DNA of 64,000 nucleotides. Origin: Gavia stellata (taxonomy: Eukaryota; Chordata; Aves; Gaviiformes; Gaviidae). The translations under genes and the position numbers were made by a program. The DNA is taken from positions 16,220,155 to 16,284,154 of the forward strand of contig NC_082596.1 in NCBI RefSeq assembly GCF_030936135.1, written 5' to 3'. The notes beneath the pieces are model-generated. The model did not search any database. It was given only the letters and a program-made list of their open reading frames with translations, and was not told the DNA's origin. Position 1 is the first letter of the stretch. Every line of letters begins with the position of its first letter. Below are positions 11,971 through 23,230 of this stretch, piece after piece.

Positions 11971-14750
11971 CTAAAGACATGGAGGAAAAGATTTTTATTA
12001 GCAGAAGATAACCGTCAAACTAAATTACAACATGACTCTTTAAGAACGGATAGATACATTTGGGTGGAAAGGTAAAAGTAATTGCCATAAAACTCATCAG
12101 AAAAATAGGCACTTCTCATACTGTTTTCAAGTGATATAGCCTTCTTGCTAGCTACAGGGCAGCCAAAATAATCCTTCATTGGAGAAGCAACTACTGGATG
12201 TATATTTATTAGCTGCCTAAATTATTTGAAAAGGAAGCAAAACCAGTTAGGATCAAAAAGTGAACAATCTGAAAGCTGAAACATACCATCAAATGCAAGT
12301 GTGCCAATTAATACAGAGTTAATCTTGTAAAGTGTTGACTTCTGAACCAAGCCCAGCCAGTCACTTAAGCACACTTTCTAACGATAAACACGTCACACGA
12401 GACCCATCGGGGTATGACCGCAGACAGTTGTTTTAGTGTGGCAATGAATAGAGACACAGCACCCAGCATCTTGCAGGACTGCACCCTTTATGCTCATTTT
12501 ATATGTCCTGAAGTGTAAGATTTAACTGCCTATACCTTCCAAATATACAGTATCTACAGTCAGAGAGACATAAGAACGCAGAGCCAGAAGTCTGCTTCCT
12601 TACTTATATAATGGCTATTATAATTTAAATATTTGTATAGCCATAATTTAGAGAGAGAGTTTAACTTCAAATGATACCATTTTGGTTAAAAGCACCTCCA
12701 GCCCACCCACCCATCAAGTCATAAGTCCTTTTAAAATGAATTCTTCAACTTCTATGAAAGTTTTGTCCCTAAACAGGTACTTTTTCCATCATTGTCTATT
12801 TTCTTTAATGTTTTCTTATTAGCAATAACTATCATATCTTGCCTATCATGCAAAGCTGTTAAAAGATAATTAAATGTCACAGAAAATCCTGGACATTTCC
12901 TAGGGATTATTGCATGCCTTTAATTTCTTAATAAATTCAGGTTGATTTAGGCGTAGGCAGGAGTTCTGTTGCAAGGATAAAAGTTGCCAACTACTATAAG
13001 CGTCTCAGAAACTTCAGGGATGAGGTACAAGAGTTAAAAGACATAAAGTATGAATAAATTCCAGCATTCCCAGATGTTTCCTATAAATGTAAAACTAAAC
13101 CATAATGTGATTTCGTTATAGTCAACACCAATTTCCATTTTAACCCTATTAAATGATTAGTGGATCATGATAGGCAACCCTGATAATTCTAGCTGTCTAA
13201 TGTTTTCTTATGAAGTTCTTGTTTTCAGTGGCTTCTATTTTGCCAAACACAACCATTTAGACTACACTTTCCTTCTTTACTCTAGCTGGTTACGTTTTTG
13301 TTTTGATTTTTATGTTTTGGTACAGCCAGTTCAGCTGTTTCTGAGAAGTACAGGGGAAAAAAGTCAATAATTTTGCAAGAGCTTGAACCAATATTTTAGA
13401 TGCTTTTTTTTTAGTGTGCTCTTTGTGTTTACATATAGCAGCAGGGAAATGCAACTTGGCAAAATTTGTGCTGTAGCCTTGAAAAACCCCTACTTTGGGC
13501 AAATGACAAGATTCTAAAATATATATCATATATAAATATATACATTTTCTATATATCCATTTTCTAGATATTTTTATAGAAATACAACATATTTATTTAT
13601 ATATAAACCATATTTGTATACATGGTGATTGGCAGAACTTAATGGATGTTTGCTGAAAATATCATTGGGCATCCCATCTGCACTGAGCATGCGTCGTCCA
13701 CCCTGAAACAACTTATAAATACCAGGTACAGCAAGCATACCGTCCAGAAATGATTCATAACTCTGAGTGAATTTTCACTGCAGAAATCACCCTTTGACCA
13801 GGGAAAATAAACAGTTATATTGTGGGCAAAGGGGAAACCTTCTTAGTTCTAAGGAATTTGCTTCTCTAATTCTCTGCTCCTCCAGCACTAAGTGCACATC
13901 CCTAAGCTTCCTAACCCCGATCCCCCTCCTTCTGTCCTGACCTGATGTTTTTTGCCAGCCCATACCACTCCTGGGTGGTCCACAGAGGGCCAGTGCAGAA
14001 CTGTGGAAGCCAGCTCCATTATTCCTCTATTGGACAGAGTTGACTCAGTACCATATATTCCAGCATTGCTAAATTGCTAACTTAACACCCCAAATGCACT
14101 ACATGCCTGTCTGTAAAAGTCAGAGTAAGATTCACCTCAAGAACCAAGAACTGAACAGTTCATGATCTACATTACTGTCCTATGATTAACACAATGATCT
14201 CAGCAACCCCCAAGGTGTCCTTCAAACCTTTGCTGAGCAGCTGGTCTGTGTAAGTGTTACCAGCTACTTCTTGAATTCATTTAGTGGAAGTCTGGGCTGT
14301 GTAACTAAATGTCTGCCCTTTGTGGATCTACTAAATGGAATTAGATATGGTAAAATAATTTAATTATTTTTTTAAGAGATTTTTAAAAGTGTTAGAAGAC
14401 TACATTGTCTGTAAGACTGAGTATTCCAAGTTAGGAAATATGAAGATTAAGGTTGCTCTTTATAAATTGTCCCTTAGGAAGAGATGTGCTGGACTGATGA
14501 GCTCTAACTGTGCCATCCCTGTTATCCTGAAGTGTCTCCCTGCAGGTGGGTTTGATGTGGATGACATGGGCAACAACGACTATAGCCTGAAAGGCTGTAA
14601 ATACATGAACATATGATAGTTGCCTGAACTGACCACCACTTTCATCAGTGAGAAGGATCACCAGCGATTAGCATGCGGCTGCAAGAAGAACAGAGAAAAC
14701 TCATTTATTTTAGTTCTTTGGGAACACAAGAGTGACTGATTCAGCTCCTG
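11971..14750. other. AARD intron or intergenic, no exon seen
   Basis: AT-rich sequence upstream (on the minus strand) of the AARD terminal exon, so at least its first part should be AARD intron. No alanine/arginine-rich frame with a usable donor was found. A 79-codon minus-strand frame at 13,290-13,529 looks random. Confidence 0.5.
13515..13625. repeat. AT-rich low-complexity tract
   Basis: Interrupted TA and ATAT runs ('atatatatcatatataaa', 'tatttatttatatataaacc') with almost no G or C for about 100 bases. Confidence 0.85.
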
Positions 14751-15315
14751 TCACAGAATCACAGGATGGCTGAGGTTGGAAGGGACCTCTGGAGGTCATC
14801 CGGCCCAACCCCTCTGCTCAAGCAGGGGCACCTAGAGCTGGTTGCCCAGAACCGTGTCCAGATGTTTTTTTAATATCTCCAAGGTGGGAGACTGCACAAC
14901 CTCCATGGGCAACCCGTGCCATTGCTCAGTTACCCTCAGAGTAAAGAAGTGTTTCTTCATGTTTGGTGGGAACCTCCTGTGTTTCAGTTTGTGCCCGTTG
15001 CCTCCGGTCCTGTCACTGGATACCCCTGAAAAGAACCTGTCTCTGCACTCTCTGCACCCTCCATTCAGGTATTTATATACATTGATAAGATCGCCCCTGA
15101 GCCTTCTGTTCTCCATGCTAAACAGTCCCAGCTCTCTCAGCCTTTCCTCATAGGAGAGATGCTCCAGACCCTTAATCATCTTCATGGCTCTTCATTGGAC
15201 CCTCTCCAGTATGTCCATGTCTCTCTCGTACTGGGGAGCCCAGCACACCCCAGGTGTGGCCTCACCAGGGTTGAGCAGAGGGGAAGGATCACCTCCTCGA
15301 CCTGCTGGCAACACT
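14751..15315 (-). mobile_element. CR1 LINE 3' fragment
   Basis: Read on the minus strand this is the 3' part of CR1 ORF2 plus the 3' UTR. The plus-strand left end 'tcacagaatcacaggatggc' is the CR1 3' terminus, followed by 'ggttggaagggacctctgga' and 'gcccaacccctctgctc'. The right part holds the C-terminal ORF2 frame with its [13 protein letters not shown] and LRGDLINVYKYL landmarks (minus frame 14,832-15,185). It breaks off near 15,315, a typical 5' truncation. It is less decayed than the copies at 1.6 kb and 38 kb and is therefore younger. Confidence 0.93.
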
Positions 15316-18300
15316 AGGAACATTAATTTGTGAGACTGTATCATATGTATCATAATCAGGGCAGGCAAATTATAGCTCTAACTTTCAGGACTAAATAGTC
15401 CTGGTTTTGCTTTTTCTTAAGTTCTGTGTTCTTCACAGAACTTCCTAACTTTTTTTGTTCTTCCTAACTTTTGAAAGTAGCTTTCTGAAAGTACATAGCA
15501 TTTGTAGGCACAATTAATAAAATATATGTACTGGAAATACAATCCCAGTTTTGGATTTAACTCTTAACAATTCTATAACCCAAAGTCATAAATCGCATGT
15601 AAATATTTAATTACACACATTTAATTGGACTAGGAATGTGCTTTTCTCTGATGTAGATTTATGAAATTGATTGTAAAAAGGGATGTTACTTGACTCTCCT
15701 TTCTTTTTTATGACAGAGTATAAAGCATTGTCAGTATTTTAATATATTGAATATTATTAATGTTTAACTGGAGCGTGTAACTTTTTTATTAGAACTTTTC
15801 TTTGAATAATTGCTTCACATTAAATTTAAATTCTTTTTTAAATACAACAATGCTATGGACATTTCAATTTCTCAGAATGTTGTTAAAAGGAAAGTTAAGA
15901 GCAGAGAGATATACTGGAGATTGAGCATTCGCTGACATAGTGGAAGCATTACTGAAGAAACTTGGCTTTCAAAGGGTCAGTGTTAGCTCCTTCCTATGTT
16001 TTACATGGGGTAACTTCTTAAAAAAAAAAAGCACCAAGCAAATACAGAATAAATGAAATAAGCACGCACCATATCGCCTGGTGGAGAGTTCCATTTATGA
16101 ATGCCAGCAGCGTAGAGGCGACCTTCTTACTCCACGACTCTTCTAAGCGAGCTGCCTCTGGCCACCATGCTCCTGGCAGATGGAAAAGGAACAGCGTGCT
16201 GGAAGAGGAGCCTTGGCAAGTCCCCGCGGCACGTTCACAGCTACTCATGGGGCCCTCACCATGCGCTGTGCCCGAGTTTGCTGCCTGAAAAGCCCTTGCT
16301 GCGGCACGCACCCTGTGCCAAACTCCTCGGCATCTCAGCCTGAACTGTCCGTGACTGGGATGTGACAGGGCGTTTGCTTGGTCTGAGGGAAGCAGCGCTA
16401 GCACAGGAGCTCCTTCATCAGCTGCTTCCACTGTAATCAAACTTCTCTTCTGCACCTGGACAGTAGTTTTTCACCCTAGCTGGCCTCTGCCTCTCTCACA
16501 AGTACTAAGATAAACTCATCAATTAGCTTAAACGAGTAAGGTGATTACCAGAATGATTGGATTTAGCATTAGTGACTTGTAATCTCAACATTTTTCTCAC
16601 TGCAACTGCTGGCTAGGATTGAGCTTTTCTTAACAGCTCAGCTACCTTGAAGCCAAAACATCACCTGAAAATGATTTTTGCTGGTAGGAGATGGAGAAAA
16701 TTTAAGTTATAGCTTAAACTAACTACACAATCAATGGGGATGCCATAGCTCAAGTCAGACTTCATCTGCTGCTAAATCCAGCCCCTCCCTTACATTAACT
16801 GAAGCAGCCCGCGCAGACCTAGCGTGGTTTCGCAGCACACATCAGCGCTGCTCGCTGCAGATACCTGAACTACTTTTAAATAAAAAATATGGGTAAGAGA
16901 AGCCATACTGCCACATTATAACAGAGCTCCACAGGGATTAATTTTACCCGAGACTGCTGATGCAAAACACAGCGCTACCGCAACCAGTTTGCTTCCAGCA
17001 CTTGGCCTCCCTCATTTACAGCTTGCCTTGGATAGTTTTTATACCACACCAGAATACGGCCCTGGAGACCAACGTTTAAGGACTACAGTCCCCCTGCTCT
17101 CATCTCACCTCTGCATAATACATGTGAAGCATTAAACAGAAGTATGAACGGGTTGGAGCCCTGGCCTGGAGTGACAGGGATGGGGACCTGCTGCTTGGTG
17201 ACTGGGGAGGGACCTTACCCAGCCCTCCTCCCTCTGCTGAAACCAGCCCCAGGGGAGCCCGGGCCATCACGGGGGAAAGGTGGCTCTGAAAATGTGTGCT
17301 TCTGGAAAGTTGTGTGGCTGTTGGGGGTTTTTGTGGCTTGTTTTGTTTTAAATCACAGAAAGCTGTTGGGGTTGCAGCGTGTCCCATCAATCAGCACACC
17401 ATGCAGTGTCTATATTAAACATCCTACCAAGTCCCATCGGGAGTGTGAAATTTCCGACGACAGAAGATAAGACAATATTCAGCAGGTTTTGTTAAACAAT
17501 TTATATGTTAAGGGACTGAAAGGTCAGTGAGCAGAAATTGTGTTTTATCTTCCTTGCATATATATTGCTTGATGATTATGTCAAAAATGTTACAAATACA
17601 GATGCGAGTGAAAAATATTCATAGGCAGAGATGGGAAAACAGAGGGTTTTGTTATACTGTTCATTTTAGTCCCCATACAAACGGTTGTGCATTGCTACAG
17701 AATGGGAGAGCTGCTTTTCTGTCTCTTATGGGTATTTTTGTTCTTTTGCTTTACCATACCTGCAAAGCTCGTGTAAAATTACTAGTAAAATACATTTTTT
17801 ATCAGTTCTTGGCCATCTCCAGTGCAAAAATGTATGAAGAGCTAGTTCATCCTTCAATTGGCAATATTAGACATGTGCAAATTAGTTACATTTCCATCCT
17901 ATTGACTGCTAAGGGGTTTGATCTTGTCTTCAAACACTTGCAGGGATGGGTGGTGCCTCAGTAGACCTGGTAAGACTGGTTGGATAATTAGAGCTGAAAA
18001 ATCTGTAGTTCACTTCTCCTATTTCATGGGGTAGATGTATGCTGGCCTTTCTGGAAAAAGAATTCATCAAAGGGAAGGGGAAAGACCAAATTCAGCCCTT
18101 CTGTGCAGGGACTGTGCCTTGCCTCAGCTGAACTGAGTCAGAAGTTTTTAGCAAAGAAGCTTCTGTTATGCTGAATTTAAGAGTAGTTTTCATTTCAGCA
18201 AAAAGCAATTAAAAAGAATAAAGAATTTTAATGCATAGGGCAGGCAACTGGGCACAAGGCATTTCTGGGCTTTTTGCCCAGATCTGTCATTGACTTCTTG

Positions 18301-21016
18301 ATTACATCTTGTGGGTCTCTTATTTTTTTAAGGAAAAAAAATGCAATAATCAGAATGTTAAGAAAATGGGGAGGTTTGATTCACTGCAGCATGATCTGTA
18401 GGGTCATGTTGCAGGCTCGGTTAGGAGACCTTCATTGTATTTTGGTCCTTCTCTATATCCGTTTTGCCATTTGTCTTTATTATGTACTGGCTATAATTCT
18501 GTAGTCTTCAGGGCAAATGCTCTATCTGGCTGTACAGTGTACAGTGAAAGTAGCAGTGCAGGATAGAGACATCTGTGCTAGCTTTAAATAGTATGTCTCA
18601 TTAAAGAGCACATTAGTATAGGCAAGGTCACCAGGCTTCTCTGAGATGCACGAAGGTCCGTGCTGCCCTGGTGAAGATGCTGTGAATGCCTGAGCTACCT
18701 CTAAGCCATGATGCAATATGCAGCATAGCCTTATCCCTGTATAGGAATTTTCTACAGGGATGGTACAGAGCATCCACCTCATGCTGCAGGGAACACGGGA
18801 AGGGCTGCTTACTCTTTACATGATCCTTGTCACAAACCCCTCTTCTTGGTGAATTTGTGTGAACGGGCTCTCTAGATACATACCTCTGTGCATACAGAAA
18901 CAGTTACCAGAAAACAGCAAGAGGAAACGTACGCACGGAGAGGTTGTGTGTGAAAGTCTCCCAAAAGCTGATAAACTCTGGAGACTTGTGGTCCTGTTGA
19001 ATCCGAGACAGCTGATAAACTCAGAACAGCAAGAGTCTGCGGAGCGTGTCCAAGACAGGCGAGAGCATCAACACTGGGCTTTATAACTCAGACCATAGCC
19101 AAGGAGGTGGCAGCTGCTATATGCAGACACAGACCACAGGCTACAGGGTTTATGGGGAAGGAAGGGACCTCTGAACACCTTCCTAAAAACCACTGGTGCA
19201 TCGGTATGGCCCTCCACTTCTCAGTAAAACCCAGGGTTGGCCTCCCTGCTGCTGCTCTAGCTGAGTAAAATGAAGGACTGAGGGGGATAATTGAACGAAC
19301 AGTACCAATAGTTACCTGCTATTAATAGTAACAGCTTGATTCTATTATTAATAATAGCTTAGTTCATAAAATGTGTTCCAATAAATATTGATGGTAGTCT
19401 GTATCTCCCCCCCGCCTGGTTCCCCTATCTGGAAAATTTACCTCCTTTTCCCCATAGTTGGAGACAAGGAGACAATGCAAAGACGATGCCATACTGTCCT
19501 TGTAGGAGATGGGGGAGGAAGGGACGATGCTCTGTGGGGGGGAGGCAGGAGAGAGGAAGGCTTTTGCAGGGGCAGGGAAGGAGAGGCCAGCAACCTGGCC
19601 AGGTATCCTGGCTCACTGAGGTCACTCATGACCTCATCTAGGTACTGACAGAAATGTAACACATATATTAACAACAATGGTGGCATTAAATTACCAAGAT
19701 CCTTAGACGGACTGTGCTATAGGCTGTTCTGCCTTTTTCATTCGGTGAGTAAAGCAGATATAAGTGGGTAGTCATGTACAGATTACTAACTATTGCTGTC
19801 CACAGATGCCTTTTTGCAGAGACTAACTCATTTTTGAATGTGGTTTAATTTCTGGAAACAGAACACCTCAGTCCACAGAATTTTTCTCTCATTAATAGTG
19901 TTAATCGGCTCGTGAATGGTCAATAAAATGTTTGCCTTTATGTTCTCCAGCCCTGTTGCTAAGAGCTATACACAGTAACAAACTGTTGACATGAATTTTC
20001 ACATTTTTCTTAGTTAAAACCCCAACAGGAATAAAAAAAAAATCTGCTGACATTGATAAAGAATTTGAAAAAGCTCCTATGGTTTCTGCCATTCCAGACT
20101 GCCAGTTTATAGTCTGGGAACATTATCGCAGCTTCATTTCCACAACAAAAAGGCCCCATTCTTTTCTTAAAGGTTTGACCGTTCATCCTGTCCTTGGTGT
20201 TTTGCATCAGAAATGCACTTCTGTTGTCAGCCTTTCTATTAGCACTCACTTGTCGAGGGTGCCAAAGAAAAGTCTAAGAAAAGGACAAGTGGCTAACAGG
20301 TTACTATAGTTTCTTTTGTGCTCTTAAAATTTGCAGACTTCAGGCATTTAAAAATGTAATTAACATTTGTGCATATGATAAATTTAAAAATTGGGTGAAC
20401 TTTTCACACTTGAATGTTAACAACTTCTATTGCCTGTTCTCCAGTAAATTTCAATCGCTGGTTATTTTTACTCTACAGATTTTTGCTGGGCTGTAATCCT
20501 GCTGGGTTGTACTAGGCATTTTACAGAGACAGAACAGGGAACAGACATTTAAATTTTCAGTCTAAACCATGCAACACAGAAGGTATTTTCCTCCCAAGGG
20601 TGAAAGAAAAGGATTTAAATTATTGCGGGCTGGTAGGTCGTGGGCATCTTGCTAATATTACATTATTGAGTTCTTTTTTTCTTTCACTGTCATTTTGTAT
20701 AGTCATTTAGTTACAAGTTATGAAAATGTATGAATAATCCACTTATGCTATGTCAGCTTGCTGTGTAAAACACAGTCCCATAAGCAAATCAAATATGATC
20801 TTGGAAACATTTAAAGGTACAGTTGGGGATGGAGAGATCATACACCTAGAGATCTCACATAACAGTGGTTTTCCACCAAAGTTCCCCAATTAAATTCCAG
20901 AACAGACTAATCATTAATGGAAATTATCATCTTATAGTTACTTGATGTCCTACAAGAAGTGAGTCCAATGGTTTTAGTGTCATCTAGTTTAAAGCATACT
21001 GGTGTCTGTATCACCA
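15316..21016. other. Intergenic, no gene seen
   Basis: Unique sequence with small GC-richer patches near 16.1-16.4 kb and 17.1-17.3 kb that open 96- to 145-codon frames. None shows a domain, a start context or conservation that I can recognise. The 16.1 kb patch was considered for the missing AARD exon and not accepted. Confidence 0.5.
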
Positions 21017-21086
21017 AACTGTGTATCACAACTCTCTATCACAGAACCAATCACAGTTTTGCAGTAGAGAGTTGTGATATACAGTT
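21017..21086. repeat. miRNA-like foldback (inverted repeat)
   Basis: Positions 21,017-21,039 pair with 21,086-21,064 over 23 consecutive base pairs, of which two are G-T. Then come a 2x2 internal loop, a further 6-pair stem (21,042-21,047 with 21,061-21,056, one G-T) and an 8-base loop. The pairing stops abruptly at both outer ends. Total length of about 70 nt, one long near-perfect arm pair and a small apical loop are the geometry of a pre-miRNA. A short palindromic transposon relic would look the same. I do not recognise either arm as a known miRNA. Confidence 0.6.
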
Positions 21087-22029
21087 GACAGCCTGGTTGG
21101 CAAACTCAGCAGCAAATCCAATAACTACTGCATTAGCCTGTGGTGGCAGCATTTGCAGGTCAGAGTGAGGTGGGACAATAATATCAGGAAATCTGGACTG
21201 TGCATATTTCGCGGTAATAACCTGAACTTCATTCTTGGAGGCTGCCAGGGTGATACCTACCAAAGGTGCCAGTTCACACAGTCCTTAAAAATGCAGTTGA
21301 GGCATTGTCTGCAGGAGGATATTACACCAACTTGAGCAATTAGAATTAGAAAGAGGCAGACTTAAGTCAGTACCACTGAATTTTGTTGATCGGTCTCTTT
21401 AAAGATTGGTGCCCAAGAGAAAAAAAAATGCTGCAACATAGAATTTGAGAGTAAACATCTCAGCATTTTAATAACTGCAAAAGCCATTTTTGATGGAATG
21501 CCATGAACGTTATTGCTGTAAGATAAAACAAAGGACAATCCTATAAAACAGTACATAAAAAGACAAAGACATTACTTGTCACACTGTTTATTTCAGGACT
21601 AAAATACTGGCTACATGTTCCCATTGCACTATTTTAATGTTCCCAGCTGGTTTCTGCAGGGGAGTGCTTACTTCTTCTCACAAAGGAATATGACTATTCC
21701 TTCATCCCACACAATTCGTATGGGAAACACAGAAAAAATGTCTCCCTATTACCTTTTTGCTCCCCATCTCCCTGGACTGGTAAGACAAAAGGATATTAAT
21801 CGCAAATCACTAGCACTGATAGGAGATTTTTGGAAAGCAATGTAATAAATCAATGTTGAATCAAAGGGACATATAATAAGTTCAGTTCAGAAGCCTCACC
21901 CCATTGCATATCTCTGTAGTATGTATGTGCTGGTGTTAGGCGTGAGCATCACGACAGCATTAAAGGTGTTAATCCACCTGCTAATGTCAGAGATAGATAG
22001 GGTGAGGAAACAGGACTCAGAACATTTAG
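21087..22029. other. Intergenic, no gene seen
   Basis: Unique sequence between the foldback and the polypurine region. Only short frames without motifs. Confidence 0.5.
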
Positions 22030-23230
22030 TCCTCCCCAAATGGCAAGGAGCCTGGAAAGAAAGGACAATGAAATAAAGACCCTGGGAGTCAAAAAAGCAG
22101 GAGTGGGGGTGTAGGTAAATTCAGAGAGATTCTTGGAGGGACAGATTATCCAAGGCATTCAAAAGGATTACAGATTAAGACTCACAAAGCAGGTGAAATG
22201 ATTCAGATTGGAGGAAGACATGGTTAGAAAAGAGAAGGTGAAGATGAGTTTAGCAAATTTGTTTTAGATATAACAGCAAAAGGATGCTTGGAAATGAGGG
22301 CAGAAATGGATAAGTATTTTAGCAATGAAGATAAATTGCCATGGATAGGCTCGCTAATGTCACATGGAATAAAATTATTTGATTTAGTAAGTGTGTAGAA
22401 GGAGAGGCAAAGGGAGAATGAGATATCAGAGGTACCAGTAAGGCTACAAGGAGGACAGTAAAATTCTGAACAAAAAAGGGAGAAAAGAGCATCCTTGGGA
22501 CAGCTAAAAAAGTCTTGTCTGAAGAGAGTTTGAGATGGCAAGGTAACACCAAAGAAGGTATGTCAGAGGCAAAAATTCACAACAGGAGGAAAAGAAGTTG
22601 TAAGCAACAGATACTGTTGGGGAGGATGAGTTAGTCAAAACAGAGACTATAAAGATAAAAGGAGGAGGACTGAGGGTGAAAATCTGAAGGGTGCCAACAG
22701 ATAGTCGAGAGGGAGTGGGAGGATCTAGCACAGGAGGTGCTGAAGAGAATAGTGTTTGAGGTAAAAGTAGAAAGCAAAGAACACAGGCTCACCAAAGGAT
22801 AAGGTGGAAAGGAAGATGATGTGAAGTGCCAGTGGTCCTGAAGACTGCACTAAGGGGGATCTGAACTGAAAGAAGCCCTGTGGTTTGGCTAGGAAAGAAC
22901 ATTGGTGAAGGGGGTCTCAGCAGATACTAAAACTAGATTATAAAGAAAGTCTGATAAATACTAGCCAGGAATGAATGTTTGGAAGTCTAATTGGGTATGG
23001 GTAAAGCTCAGGGCGGAAAGTGCAACCGTGTTTCCAGGCTGAGTGAAAGAAGCCAGAGCACGGAGGCAGGGCAGCAGAGAAGCACCTGAGGAATAAGAGA
23101 ACAAGGGGCAATAGGGCTGTGTCACACAGGGAGTAGAGAGATAACACCAAAGAAATCTTACCCTCTGAGGCACAGAAAGCAAGGGGAGGTTGGATTTAAT
23201 TGAGAGACAAACAGAGGAGGTAGAAAACTC
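22030..23230 (+). repeat. Purine-rich (polypurine) region
   Basis: For about 1.2 kb the plus strand is dominated by A and G (for example 'gaggcaaagggagaatgaga' near 22,403 and 'ggaaaagaagttgtaagcaa' near 22,589). The minus strand is correspondingly pyrimidine-rich, which gives proline-, serine- and leucine-rich minus-strand frames that should not be read as genes. It is not a simple tandem repeat. Loosely similar phrases recur ('taacaccaaagaa' at about 22,544 and 23,142). Origin unknown. Confidence 0.6.

Noticed and set aside
16018..16455. Candidate missing AARD exon: the minus frame contains RAFQ and AARLEESW, reminiscent of RAFQ and AAREEQSW in mammalian AARD, 4 kb upstream of the terminal exon.
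   Set aside because: Spacing between the two words is about 27 residues too long, the rest does not align, and the only good donor nearby (ATATG|GTGCGT) leaves the wrong phase for the terminal exon. Likely chance similarity.
22224..23182. Minus-strand frames rich in L, S, P and F that resemble secreted or membrane peptides.
   Set aside because: They are translations of the pyrimidine strand of the polypurine region, so their hydrophobicity is compositional.
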